A DNA stretch of 64,000 nt from NCBI RefSeq assembly GCF_026735165.1, contig NZ_JAPQES010000004.1:124001-188000 (forward strand), written 5' to 3'. Origin of the DNA: Clostridium ganghwense (lineage in GTDB: Bacteria; Bacillota; Clostridia; Clostridiales; Clostridiaceae). The notes below the pieces were generated by a model that saw nothing but the letters and a program-made list of their open reading frames with translations, searched no databases and was not told where the DNA came from. This document shows positions 1 to 8,926 of this stretch, piece after piece. The number at the start of each line of letters is the position of its first letter. Position 1 is the stretch's first letter. Made by a program: the position numbers and the translations under genes.

Positions 1-1
1 A

Positions 2-874
2 GGATTGAAAATAGCTGTTATTATACTTTTATTTATGGGTGTTTTAGGAATTATAGTTTCTCAAATTTCAAATTCTGGTGCAATACTAATTGACGGTATA
101 TTTAGCCTTATATCAGCAGTTACTACATTAATAGCAATTAAAGTATCATCACTTCTAACAAAAGAAAATGAAAAATATCCTTTTGGATATGCAGGTTATG
201 AGCCTCTTTATGTACTTCTCAGATCTTTCTTACTTATTATTACAGTATTAATGGCTTTATTAGATAGTGTATTAAAGATAGTAACATACTTTACAACTGG
301 CAATATTGCACAAGTTAATGCAAAAATATTTATGATATATGTTATCTTTATAGCATTAATGTATGTTGTCTTAAATATGCATTATGGTAAGTATTGTACG
401 CTTACTGACGGCAAATCTGAACTTCTTTCAGCAGAGAAATTTAACGCTAAGGCAAACTCAATGCTTATGTTAGGTGTAGGAGGATCTTTTATATTTATTG
501 GACTTTTAAAGTTTACTCCATTAAAATTTTTAGTACCAATAAGTGATTCAATAATCGTATTTTTTATAGCACTTATGGTTACTATTGATACATCTAAATT
601 ATTTGCAAAAACTATTTCAATTTTAGGTGGACAAGGTGTTGAAAAAGAAGAAAAGGAAGAGCTTCTAAATTTCCTCAAAGAAAAGCTTTCAAATGAAATA
701 AATATTATAAACCTTAAGGTTCAAAAAGTAGGAAAAACTGCCTATGTCGTTGTAGATATAGATTTCACAAATAAAAATATTGAAAAAACTAAAATAAAAA
801 ACATATGTAAAATAATAAAAGACAGTGTGAAAGAAAAATATGAGGTGAATCATACTTTTATTAATTTTGCATAG
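2..874 (+). CDS. Cation diffusion facilitator family transporter, 5' end cut by window edge
   Basis: Probable divalent-metal/proton antiporter of the inner membrane (CDF family). The frame is open to the window edge and the first possible start (TTG at 5) lies inside the first membrane helix, so the true start is upstream. What remains has several hydrophobic helices, the early SGAILIDGIFSLISA stretch that corresponds to the metal-site Asp region of TM2 in this family, and a hydrophilic C-terminal domain of about 80 residues resembling the CDF cytoplasmic domain. The second metal-site motif is less typical, so substrate (Zn, Mn, Fe) cannot be assigned. A terminator follows directly, so it is the last gene of its transcript. 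Confidence 0.8.
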   Translation, partial: GLKIAVIILLFMGVLGIIVSQISNSGAILIDGIFSLISAVTTLIAIKVSSLLTKENEKYPFGYAGYEPLYVLLRSFLLIITVLMALLDSVLKIVTYFTTGNIAQVNAKIFMIYVIFIALMYVVLNMHYGKYCTLTDGKSELLSAEKFNAKANSMLMLGVGGSFIFIGLLKFTPLKFLVPISDSIIVFFIALMVTIDTSKLFAKTISILGGQGVEKEEKEELLNFLKEKLSNEINIINLKVQKVGKTAYVVVDIDFTNKNIEKTKIKNICKIIKDSVKEKYEVNHTFINFA

Positions 875-882
875 CAATTTTA

Positions 883-918
883 AAAATAGCACTTGATTTT
901 TAAGTGCTATTTTTTTAT
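883..918 (+). terminator. Rho-independent terminator after the efflux transporter
   Basis: An 11-bp stem (AAATAGCACTT paired with AAGTGCTATTT) around a short A/T loop, followed by a T run, 10 bases after the stop codon. Confidence 0.85.
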
Positions 919-958
919 TTACCTCACATATAAAAGTATAAAAAATTGTGAATACTAT

Positions 959-988
959 TGAATGTATTGTACTGATATTAAAATACTA
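959..988 (+). promoter_or_regulatory. Candidate sigma-G-like promoter of the spore photoproduct lyase gene
   Basis: TGAATG at 959-964 and AATACTA at 982-988, separated by 17 bases, each differ by one base from the forespore sigma-G consensus (about GMATA and CATNMTA). This fits the known sigma-G control of spl in Bacillus. The predicted transcript start falls almost on the ribosome site at 994-999, which is uncomfortably close, so this is only a candidate. Confidence 0.3.
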
Positions 989-1005
989 ACTCTGAGGTGA
1001 ATAAG

Positions 1006-2016
1006 ATGAATTTGTTTATACCAGATGTTGCTTATATAAATCCTGCAAGCTTAAAATATACTGCTGGAAAAACAGCGAAAGAATATTTAGAAAAACTAAA
1101 TGTTCCTATAATTAATTCTAGAAAAGTATCAATAGAAGGTGAGTCACCTAGCGAAAATTATGCTAAAGCTAAAAAAACAGTTTTCATTACTACAAACTCA
1201 CAAAAAAAATTGAGAAGCTGCAAACCATCTGCTGATTATCAATTTGCTCTATCAAGTTCATGTCCTGGTCACTGTGAGTATTGCTATTTACAAACCACTC
1301 AGGGTGAAAAACCTTTTATGAAAGTATTTGTAAATATTGAAGATATACTTAATGTTATTCAAGAACATATAGATAATAATTCACCTAACATTACTACTTT
1401 TGAATGTGGAAGCATCACTGACCCAGTAGCTCTTGAACATTTAACAGGGAATCTAAAAAAATGTATAGAATTCTTTGGAAATGCCCAAAATGGTAGGCTT
1501 AGAGTTATTACTAAATTTAATAATGTAGATTCTTTTTTAAATATAAATCACAATAAACATACAAAATTTAGATTTAGTGTTAATACAAAATATGTAATAA
1601 GTAAATTTGAACATAATACCTCTAGCTTTGAAGAAAGAATAGAAGCTGCAAGAAAAATTGCCAGTGCAGGATACCCTATAGGATTTATTATTGCACCTAT
1701 TATGATTTATGATAATTGGAAAAGTGAATATAAACAATTAATAGATACATTAAAATCTCAGCTAGAAGATTATAATGATGAAATTACTTTTGAACTTATA
1801 CAGCATAGATTTACAGATACTGCTAAAGAATTAATCCTTAAAAGATTTCCTAATACACAACTTGATATGAATGAAGAAACTAGACAATTAAAATGGGGGC
1901 CATATGGTAAATTTAAACATGTTTATCCAAAAGAAAAAAGTACAGAAATCAAAGAGTATATTTCACAACTTATAAATCAAAACTTTAAAAACGCTTTAAT
2001 AGAATATTTTACATAA
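1006..2016 (+). CDS. splB: Spore photoproduct lyase (radical SAM DNA repair enzyme)
   Basis: Repairs spore photoproduct (5-thyminyl-5,6-dihydrothymine) in germinating-spore DNA using a 5'-deoxyadenosyl radical. The 336-residue length is normal for the family. The radical-SAM CX3CX2C cluster motif reads CPGHCEYC (Cys 86, 90, 93), and FELIQHRFT, LKWGPYGK and the C-terminal EYFT match the family. ATG at 1006 is preferred over GTG at 997 because GAGGTG at 994-999 lies 6 bases before it and would overlap the GTG. The hydrogen-donor Cys of Bacillus-type enzymes (about 141) aligns with Ser 136 here; Cys 72 is the likely clostridial alternative. It sits alone between two terminators. Confidence 0.93.
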   Translation: MNLFIPDVAYINPASLKYTAGKTAKEYLEKLNVPIINSRKVSIEGESPSENYAKAKKTVFITTNSQKKLRSCKPSADYQFALSSSCPGHCEYCYLQTTQGEKPFMKVFVNIEDILNVIQEHIDNNSPNITTFECGSITDPVALEHLTGNLKKCIEFFGNAQNGRLRVITKFNNVDSFLNINHNKHTKFRFSVNTKYVISKFEHNTSSFEERIEAARKIASAGYPIGFIIAPIMIYDNWKSEYKQLIDTLKSQLEDYNDEITFELIQHRFTDTAKELILKRFPNTQLDMNEETRQLKWGPYGKFKHVYPKEKSTEIKEYISQLINQNFKNALIEYFT

Positions 2017-2039
2017 GTATAATAGACATTCTACACCGA

Positions 2040-2070
2040 AACTCCTTGCAAAATAATTGCAAGGAGTTTT
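2040..2070. terminator. Bidirectional terminator between convergent genes
   Basis: A 10-bp stem CTCCTTGCAA / TTGCAAGGAG flanked by A-rich and T-rich arms, lying between splB on plus and the propeller lipoprotein on minus. Confidence 0.85.
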
Positions 2071-2086
2071 AAATCTAAGTAAAAAT

Positions 2087-3736
2087 TTATTCTATTTTCA
2101 CCCCATAAATTTTTCCCCATCTTGTTGCTACAACAAGTATGTTATTATAAACTGCTGGTGAACTTTCAATATTAGTTCCTAAATTAATAGAGTTTAACAC
2201 CTTTCCTGTTTTTCCTTCAATCAAAGATAAATCCCCAGTAGAATCCCCTTGAATCAAATATCCTTTTCCATTTCTATCATATATATCTACTGGTGATGAC
2301 CAAGCATAATTAGGCATTTCATATTTCCAAATCTCTTCCCCTGTTTTTTTGTCTAGTGCCACCATAAGTCCTGAATTAAATTGTTTATATCGAGCAATTG
2401 TGAAAATAACCTGCTTTTTAATATCTCCTTTACCAATTACATTCGTTGCAAGAGCACCTCCATTTACAGGTTTATCACCTAATAACGACATTGCATGATA
2501 TTGTTTTTCAAATATTTCTTTACCTGTAATACCATTTATCTTTTTAAGATATGTTATTCCTTTTGCACCTTGTTTATCAACTTCATTTGCAGTGTATATA
2601 TAAGGGATATTATCATCTTCCTCTATTGTTATCGTTGAATCTGTATCATCTTTTCCATCAAAAGTCCAAACTGGTCTCATAGTTTGCAAATTAACACATT
2701 GTATTCCTCCTCCATTATCAGCAAAATATGCAAGATTTTTATATACAGCTACAGAATTTTCAATGCCTTGATGACTGTCCCCCTTTATCTTATAGCGATA
2801 CTTCAAAACTTCTGGTTTTATACTTATCTTTTTATTTTCTTTATCAAATTTAGTATTTAATTTTATATTGTATAAAAGTCCATTTTCTCCTCCTAGTATC
2901 ATTGTATCATCTTCTCTATTGATTAAAGGTGAACCATCAAAAGCACCCCAACTTCTAAAAGCTTGAGAATCTTTTCCCTTAATAAAATACAACTCTTTTC
3001 CGTCTATTAAACTAAAAATTCTATATCCTATTTCCCCTTTTTCTGGTATACCTTGCCCAACATAAAGTAATGGATATCCTCTTGGATCTAAAGCCACACT
3101 GCCTTTAATAGGATTATGTATACTTATAGGATTTCTTGTTTTCTTTCCTGTTTCTAAATCAATAAAGTATATATTTCCATCTAAAGATGCATAAACTACT
3201 TCTACAAATTCTTTTTTATTTTTAAACTCTTGTTTTAAATTCATAATCTTTTTTGTATCTTCCGTCCATTTTATAATAGAAGCTTGTCCTGTCCAACCAG
3301 CCCCTCCTCCCCATGTACCTGATGAAGTTTGAAAAGACCATATAACTTTTAAATTTTTTTTGTCAATTTGTGCTGTACCAAAAGCTGCTGTATTTCTTAA
3401 ATTATTGCCTCTAAAAGTTAAAATCCCATCTATATCAGAATACTTTCTAGGAAATATTTTAAAATTATTAGATTTAACTTCTTTTATCTTTTTATTATCT
3501 AAGAATAAACAATAATCAATGTTTTGGAGTTTAGAACTTCTAACATATATAGGATTGTTATCTATTTTTTTCACATTAGTCTTATCTATATTTGCAGCAC
3601 AACTAACCTCTTTTTTCTTAATCACTTTACCATTTGGTATTTTACTCACTTTTTTCATATTATTTGATGTACATCCTGCAACCAGTAACATGTTTATTAA
3701 TACCAAAGCTGTAATATTAAAAACATTTTTCTTCAT
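2087..3736 (-). CDS. PQQ-like beta-propeller lipoprotein
   Basis: Predicted exported lipoprotein of 549 residues. The start was moved to ATG at 3736: GGGGCG lies just upstream and translation then opens with a lipoprotein signal peptide ending in LVAGC (lipid-bearing Cys about residue 21). The remainder carries repeated blade-like segments such as DGNIYFIDLETGKK, NGLLYNIKL and TGDLSLIEGKTGKV, which are characteristic of PQQ-binding-like (BamB/PQQ_2) propellers. No catalytic residues were recognised, so a binding or scaffold role at the outer face of the membrane is as likely as an enzyme role. It is monocistronic, with its own upstream region of about 250 bases. Confidence 0.75.
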   Translation of the reverse strand: MKKNVFNITALVLINMLLVAGCTSNNMKKVSKIPNGKVIKKKEVSCAANIDKTNVKKIDNNPIYVRSSKLQNIDYCLFLDNKKIKEVKSNNFKIFPRKYSDIDGILTFRGNNLRNTAAFGTAQIDKKNLKVIWSFQTSSGTWGGGAGWTGQASIIKWTEDTKKIMNLKQEFKNKKEFVEVVYASLDGNIYFIDLETGKKTRNPISIHNPIKGSVALDPRGYPLLYVGQGIPEKGEIGYRIFSLIDGKELYFIKGKDSQAFRSWGAFDGSPLINREDDTMILGGENGLLYNIKLNTKFDKENKKISIKPEVLKYRYKIKGDSHQGIENSVAVYKNLAYFADNGGGIQCVNLQTMRPVWTFDGKDDTDSTITIEEDDNIPYIYTANEVDKQGAKGITYLKKINGITGKEIFEKQYHAMSLLGDKPVNGGALATNVIGKGDIKKQVIFTIARYKQFNSGLMVALDKKTGEEIWKYEMPNYAWSSPVDIYDRNGKGYLIQGDSTGDLSLIEGKTGKVLNSINLGTNIESSPAVYNNILVVATRWGKIYGVKIE

Positions 3737-3987
3737 TAAGCGCCCCTCTCTTCCCGTATCAATATTACATTTATTCAAATATTTTACATCTTATAATATT
3801 ACCATATTTTTACATGTATTGGAATAGCAATTTAAATTTCAGTCTCTATTTCAAATAATATTAATATTTTGTATTATTTTATTTTAAATTTGAGTAATTA
3901 AAGAACTTTATTGTATAATATACCAATAATAAAAAAGACCAAAAATAGAAAAAGAGATACTAATAAACTATAAGGAGATGTAACAAT

Positions 3988-4431
3988 ATGTATTTAGTAA
4001 GTGCCTGTTTAGCTGGAGTAAATTGTAGATATAATGGTGGAAATAGTAAACATAAGACTATATGTGAATTAGTAAAAGAAGGAAAGGCTATTCCTATTTG
4101 CCCTGAACAATTATCTGGATTACCAACACCAAGGGCTTGTTGTGAAATTATTATAGATGAAAGTGGCAATAAAAAAATAATGAGCGAAGGTGGACAAGAC
4201 TTTACTAAAGAATTCATTGAAGGTGCAGAAAAAACTTTAGAAATTGCTAGAATTATTGGTGTTGAAGAAGCAATATTACAGTCTAGAAGTCCCTCATGTG
4301 GTTATGGTTGTATATATGATGGAACATTTTCAGGCAATTTTAAGGAAGGTTATGGTTTTACTGCAGAATTACTAGCTAAAAATGGAATTGAAGTATATAC
4401 AGAAAATGATTTAGACAAGTTAGAATTATAA
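3988..4431 (+). CDS. DUF523 family protein
   Basis: Small cytoplasmic protein of 147 residues matching the DUF523 (COG1683, YbbK-like) family. Visible hallmarks are SACLAGVNCRYNGGN at the N terminus, CPEQLSGLPTPR near residue 40 and SRSPSCGYGCIYDG near residue 105. The conserved Cys residues suggest metal or thiol chemistry, but the family has no established function. AAGGAGATG upstream supports the ATG. It is bounded by a terminator and convergent with azlD. Confidence 0.85.
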   Translation: MYLVSACLAGVNCRYNGGNSKHKTICELVKEGKAIPICPEQLSGLPTPRACCEIIIDESGNKKIMSEGGQDFTKEFIEGAEKTLEIARIIGVEEAILQSRSPSCGYGCIYDGTFSGNFKEGYGFTAELLAKNGIEVYTENDLDKLEL

Positions 4432-4458
4432 GAATGTTGCTTTGCAACATTCTTATTT
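4429..4458. terminator. Bidirectional terminator between the DUF523 gene and azlD
   Basis: An 11-bp perfect stem AAGAATGTTGC / GCAACATTCTT with a 3-base loop and T-rich flank, sitting at the convergent gene ends. Confidence 0.85.
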
Positions 4459-4459
4459 A

Positions 4460-4759
4460 TTAAATTAATTCATACATAAAAACACCCAAAATTCCAGCAA
4501 ATATAACTATAATTACATTCAAACGAAAAAATGCACAAACTAAAGCTGCTAAACAGCCTGCTATGGCAGATTTAATACTTCCTGTTGAATATAAAACTTG
4601 AGGAAAAATAAGCGCTCCTAATGCTGCAAAGGGAATAAATTTAAGAAAAGCTTTTAAAAAAGGAGATAGTTTTTTATTATTTAATAAAATCATTGGTGCT
4701 GCCCTCGGAATATATGTTACTAGTGCCATTAAAACTACAATGCCTATAGCGCTTGTCAT
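4460..4759 (-). CDS. azlD: Branched-chain amino acid exporter subunit AzlD
   Basis: A 99-residue membrane protein with about three hydrophobic segments, of the AzlD (LIV-E small subunit) family: YIPRAAPMILLNNKKLSPFLKAFLKFIPFAAL is split here only by reading, and its PRAAP and KFIPFAALGAL parts are typical. It works with AzlC to export branched-chain amino acids or their analogues. It starts one base after the azlC stop and has AAGGAGGT upstream, so the two are co-transcribed and probably translationally coupled. Confidence 0.88.
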   Translation of the reverse strand: MTSAIGIVVLMALVTYIPRAAPMILLNNKKLSPFLKAFLKFIPFAALGALIFPQVLYSTGSIKSAIAGCLAALVCAFFRLNVIIVIFAGILGVFMYELI

Positions 4760-4760
4760 T

Positions 4761-5519
4761 TTACTCTACCTCCTTTGGATATAATACTGCACCTATAGCT
4801 GCTGCAACTACTGTTGATATGATTATGCTCCATCCCATAGATATAAAAGAAAATAGTGGAATCCATTTCAATAAACAGTTAATAAATATAGCAATAAACG
4901 TAACAACAAAAACTGGTTTTGACTCCTTAATTGCTGGAAGCAAAAGTCCAATAAACATAGCATAAAGTGCAATATTCATACTTGTCTTTAAAGAACTAGG
5001 AATAGCATCTCCTAAGAATATACCAATCCAAGTACCAAAATTCCAAGAAATAAATGCTATAAAATTCAGTCCTAACATAAACCAAGGACTGATTCTTTCT
5101 TCTGAGCACAGTGATGCAACTGCAAAAGTCTCATCAGTAATTCCAAAAGCTAGTACACTTAATAGTTTCTTTGTAGTTTTGTCATAAATCTTCTGTGTTA
5201 AAGACGATGACATAAGAAAATGTCTAAAATTTAATATGAATGTAGTCATTACTATTTCTAGTCCAGTAGCTCCATGCGCCATCAAATTCACCCCAATAAA
5301 TTGACTTGCACCAGCAAAAATAAGCAGTGACATAAGTATGCTAACCATATTAGGAATTCCTGATGATTTAGCTACTAACCCAAAGGTAATTGCTATAGGT
5401 ATGTAACCAATAGCAATAGAAATACCTGATTTAACTCCTTTAATTAATTCAGCCCCTCTATCATTTATGTTAGTTTTTGAATCATTTTTATCAACTTCTA
5501 CAATATTCTTTTCTACCAT
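4761..5519 (-). CDS. azlC: Branched-chain amino acid exporter subunit AzlC
   Basis: A 252-residue polytopic membrane protein of the AzlC (LIV-E large subunit) family. GVKSGISIAIGYIPIAITFG near residue 30 and ILNFRHFLMSSSL near residue 95 are family landmarks. With AzlD it forms an exporter for leucine, isoleucine, valine or analogues. The N-terminal 25 residues are hydrophilic. It lies 29 bases downstream of the ABC exporter gene on the same strand, so all three may form one transcript. Confidence 0.88.
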   Translation of the reverse strand: MVEKNIVEVDKNDSKTNINDRGAELIKGVKSGISIAIGYIPIAITFGLVAKSSGIPNMVSILMSLLIFAGASQFIGVNLMAHGATGLEIVMTTFILNFRHFLMSSSLTQKIYDKTTKKLLSVLAFGITDETFAVASLCSEERISPWFMLGLNFIAFISWNFGTWIGIFLGDAIPSSLKTSMNIALYAMFIGLLLPAIKESKPVFVVTFIAIFINCLLKWIPLFSFISMGWSIIISTVVAAAIGAVLYPKEVE

Positions 5520-5548
5520 ATGCCTGCCCCCTTTTAAATATATAAATC

Positions 5549-7297
5549 CTATACTTCATCTGGAATGTATCCTTTGAATTGAGCATTATACAGCTTAGCA
5601 TATATTCCATCTTTATTTATAAGCTCTTCATGAGACCCCTTCTCCTCGATTCCCTTATTTGTTAATACAATTATTTCATCTGCATTTTTTATAGTTGAAA
5701 GTCTATGAGCTACCACTATAGTAGTTCTACCCTTTGATAGCTTTTCCAAGGACTTTTGGATTATAAGCTCTGTTGCATTATCTAATGCAGATGTTGCTTC
5801 ATCTAGAATCAATATAGGTGGATTTTTAAGAAAAACTCTTGCTATTGAAACTCTCTGTTTTTGTCCACCAGATAATTTAATTCCTCTCTCACCTACATAA
5901 GTCTCATACCCCTCTGGTAAATTCATTATAAAATCATGTATATTAGCATTTTTAGCTGCCTCAATTATCTCATCATCGCTAGCTTCTGAATTACCATAAA
6001 GAATATTTTCTTTTATAGTTCCTCCAAATAAAAATACGTCCTGCTGAACTATTCCTATATTTTTTCTTAGGGACTTAAGAGTTATATCCTTTATATTTTT
6101 TCCATCAACCAAAAGTTCCCCTTCTGTAGCCTCATAAAATCTTGGAATCAAGTGACATAGGGTAGTTTTTCCACCTCCAGAAGGTCCTACAAAGGCTAAA
6201 GTCTTACCTTCCTTTACTTCTAAGTTTAAATTAGATAAAATTGACTTCTTATTATCATAATTGAAGCTAACATTATTAAATTGAATATTTCCTTTTACAT
6301 TCTTTAATTCACCAGCATCTTCTTTATCTTTTATTTCAGGTTGTACATTCATAATCTCAACAAATCTCTCAAACCCTGCCATACCCAACTGATATTGTTC
6401 GATAAAAGAAGTTAGTCTTCTAATAGGCTGCATAAATAAACTTATATATAAAAAATAAGCCACTAAATCTCCTATATTTATTAGTCTTTTATAAGCAAAT
6501 ATTCCACCTGCAAAAATAACAACTATACGTAACAAATCTATTAAAAATTTAATTCCTGAAAAAAATTCTGCCATAGATTTATATGCAAATTCTCTTGATT
6601 CTCTAAACTTAACATTTCCGTCATCAAACTTTTTCATTTCATATTCTTCATTAGTAAAAGATTTCGCAACTCTTATACCAGATATGCTATTTTCAAGCTG
6701 AGCATTTACATTGGCTACTTTTTTTCTTACATTCTTAAAAGCTTTAGACATTTTAACTCTTTTTTTAATTGCAAACCAAAACATAATAGGTATAAAAGCA
6801 AAAACAATAAGAGTAAGTTTCAAGTTAATCGTACAAAGAACTGCAAATGATCCTAAAATCATAACAATAGATATAAATACATCCTCTGGTCCATGATGTG
6901 CTAATTCAGAAACTTCCATTAAATCATTAACTATTCTAGACATGATATGCCCTGTCTTATTATCATCAAAATAACTAAATGGTAGTTCTTGAAGATGTGA
7001 AAACAACTCTTTTCTCATATCATACTGCATTCTAACCCCTACAACATGTCCCCAATAATCAACTATATAGTTACATATTAGTTTACCTATATATAGTAAA
7101 ACTAATAATATAGATAATTTATAAAGCATTTCTAGCTGATATTTTGGTATAACTTCATTAATTAATTTTCTTGAAATCATGGGATAAAATAAATCTATTC
7201 CCGCTGCTAAAAAAGCACATACAATATCTAATATAAATAATTTCATATGCGGCTTATAATAGCTTATAAATTTCTTTAACACTAATTTTGCCCCCAT
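5549..7297 (-). CDS. ABC exporter half-transporter (fused membrane and ATPase domains)
   Basis: A 582-residue type IV ABC exporter subunit (MsbA/BmrA-like). Six membrane helices fill roughly the first 320 residues. The ATPase domain has Walker A GPSGGGKTTL (about 372), signature LSGGQKQRV, Walker B ILILDEATSALD and the H-loop AHRLST. All key residues are intact, so an active homodimer is expected; substrate unknown (drug, lipid or peptide). Translation may instead start at GTG 7282, giving MLKKFISYYKPH, because a G-rich ribosome site precedes that codon while the ATG at 7297 has its purine tract directly adjacent. Confidence 0.88.
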   Translation of the reverse strand: MGAKLVLKKFISYYKPHMKLFILDIVCAFLAAGIDLFYPMISRKLINEVIPKYQLEMLYKLSILLVLLYIGKLICNYIVDYWGHVVGVRMQYDMRKELFSHLQELPFSYFDDNKTGHIMSRIVNDLMEVSELAHHGPEDVFISIVMILGSFAVLCTINLKLTLIVFAFIPIMFWFAIKKRVKMSKAFKNVRKKVANVNAQLENSISGIRVAKSFTNEEYEMKKFDDGNVKFRESREFAYKSMAEFFSGIKFLIDLLRIVVIFAGGIFAYKRLINIGDLVAYFLYISLFMQPIRRLTSFIEQYQLGMAGFERFVEIMNVQPEIKDKEDAGELKNVKGNIQFNNVSFNYDNKKSILSNLNLEVKEGKTLAFVGPSGGGKTTLCHLIPRFYEATEGELLVDGKNIKDITLKSLRKNIGIVQQDVFLFGGTIKENILYGNSEASDDEIIEAAKNANIHDFIMNLPEGYETYVGERGIKLSGGQKQRVSIARVFLKNPPILILDEATSALDNATELIIQKSLEKLSKGRTTIVVAHRLSTIKNADEIIVLTNKGIEEKGSHEELINKDGIYAKLYNAQFKGYIPDEV

Positions 7298-7361
7298 TTC
7301 CCTATTTTTCTTATACTAAAGCTATTTTAATATAAATATCCTATATATGCAAAATTTATTA

Positions 7362-8708
7362 TTAAATAATATTTTTGGCTATATTCTTAACACTATCAAC
7401 ACTTAACTTAAGCAATCCAGTCTCTTCTTCAAAAATCCTATCTAATGCATATATTAAATAATCAATTTGTCTTTTATCTATAATTAGAGGTGGTTCTATT
7501 CTTAAAACTGCTGGATTATTTATAGTATATCCTGCTATAATTCTATATTCATTCATAAGCTTTGAAATTATATTTGACATAACTACTTCTTTAACTTTCA
7601 CAGGTATAATTCCATTCATATTGCTAATTTCTACCCCAATCATTAATCCCATTCCTCTTACATCTTTGATAATTTTATGTTTTTTTTGTAAAGATTTAAG
7701 CTGTTGCAATGTATAGTTACCTAGCTCCTCTGCTCTCTCATCTAATTTATTTTCTCTTATTAGACTTAAAGTCTTAATTGCTGCTGCACATGCAAGAGTA
7801 TTTCCTCCAAAAGTTGAACTTAGAAGTTTTGCATTTTTTAACTTTCTATAAGTATCCTTCCACAAAATTTCTTCCACAGCCATACACCCAATAGGAATAA
7901 TTCCTCCACTTAAAGATTTTGCTAAACACATAATATCTGGAATTACACCAAACTTTTCATAACAAAACATAGATCCGCATCTTCCAAGACCAGTTTGCAC
8001 TTCATCAAAAATTAAAACTATATCTTGCTTATCACATATTTCTCTAAGCTCCATTAAAAAACTTTTATCTGGAACTACAATTCCTCCTTCTCCTTGAACT
8101 GGCTCCACAATTACAGCTGAAATTCTGTAAGTATTTAATTCTTCCTTAAATTTTTCAACATTACCATAAGGCACTTCAATAAAGTTATAAAGTAAAGGCT
8201 TGTAATAGCTTTTCATTTTATTTCCAAGTGCAGAAAGAGCTCCCATAGTTTTTCCATGATATGCCTTGCTAAAATATACTATATTACCTCCATCCTTATA
8301 AAAGAGCGAAAGCTTTAATGCCTCTTCAACTGCTTCTGTTCCACTGTTTGTGAAAAAACAATAACTTAATTCCCCTTTTGTTAGATAACTTATATTATTT
8401 GCCAATACTGAGGAGTATGTATTTTTTGAAGTTTGAAGCATATTAGGTCTACAGTTAGTCTTCTGTATAGCTTGCATAACATCAAAATTATTGTGACCCA
8501 AATTTAGTGCACCAAATCCTCCTAAAAAATCTATGTACTCATTTCCATCTTTATCATAGACATGAATACCACTAGCTCTAACAAACTCCTTATCTATTCC
8601 TATATATTTAAATAATTTATACAATCCTGGACTATAATGTTTTTTGTACATTTTATCTATAGTTTTTTTGTCTAAGTTATCAATATCTTCTATATTTATA
8701 AAATTCAT
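7362..8708 (-). CDS. Class III PLP-dependent aminotransferase, putrescine/ornithine type
   Basis: A 448-residue aminotransferase of PLP fold type I, class III. FTNSGTEAVEEALK contacts the cofactor phosphate, FDEVQTGLGRCG holds the cofactor-binding Asp, and LAKSLSGG carries the Schiff-base Lys. The overall pattern resembles putrescine:2-oxoglutarate aminotransferases and acyl-ornithine transaminases rather than GABA transaminase, but the amine donor cannot be settled by eye. GGAGGAGTG precedes the ATG. No other polyamine genes adjoin it. It is 64 bases upstream of the ABC exporter on the same strand. Confidence 0.82.
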   Translation of the reverse strand: MNFINIEDIDNLDKKTIDKMYKKHYSPGLYKLFKYIGIDKEFVRASGIHVYDKDGNEYIDFLGGFGALNLGHNNFDVMQAIQKTNCRPNMLQTSKNTYSSVLANNISYLTKGELSYCFFTNSGTEAVEEALKLSLFYKDGGNIVYFSKAYHGKTMGALSALGNKMKSYYKPLLYNFIEVPYGNVEKFKEELNTYRISAVIVEPVQGEGGIVVPDKSFLMELREICDKQDIVLIFDEVQTGLGRCGSMFCYEKFGVIPDIMCLAKSLSGGIIPIGCMAVEEILWKDTYRKLKNAKLLSSTFGGNTLACAAAIKTLSLIRENKLDERAEELGNYTLQQLKSLQKKHKIIKDVRGMGLMIGVEISNMNGIIPVKVKEVVMSNIISKLMNEYRIIAGYTINNPAVLRIEPPLIIDKRQIDYLIYALDRIFEEETGLLKLSVDSVKNIAKNII

Positions 8709-8926
8709 ATTTTCACTCCTCCATTAGTACACTATTATATAATGCAATATTCCTATTTAGTATTTGATGACTGTGAAAAATCATTCATAATTAACATAAT
8801 GTCAATTATTAGCTTTATGTTGATTTATTTCGATATACATATGATTAAGTACAAGCTCGAAAAAAGATTTGTTCTTATTAGTGATAATAGTTATTTGTTT
8901 AGTAATTTGTTATAAGGAGGATGAAT

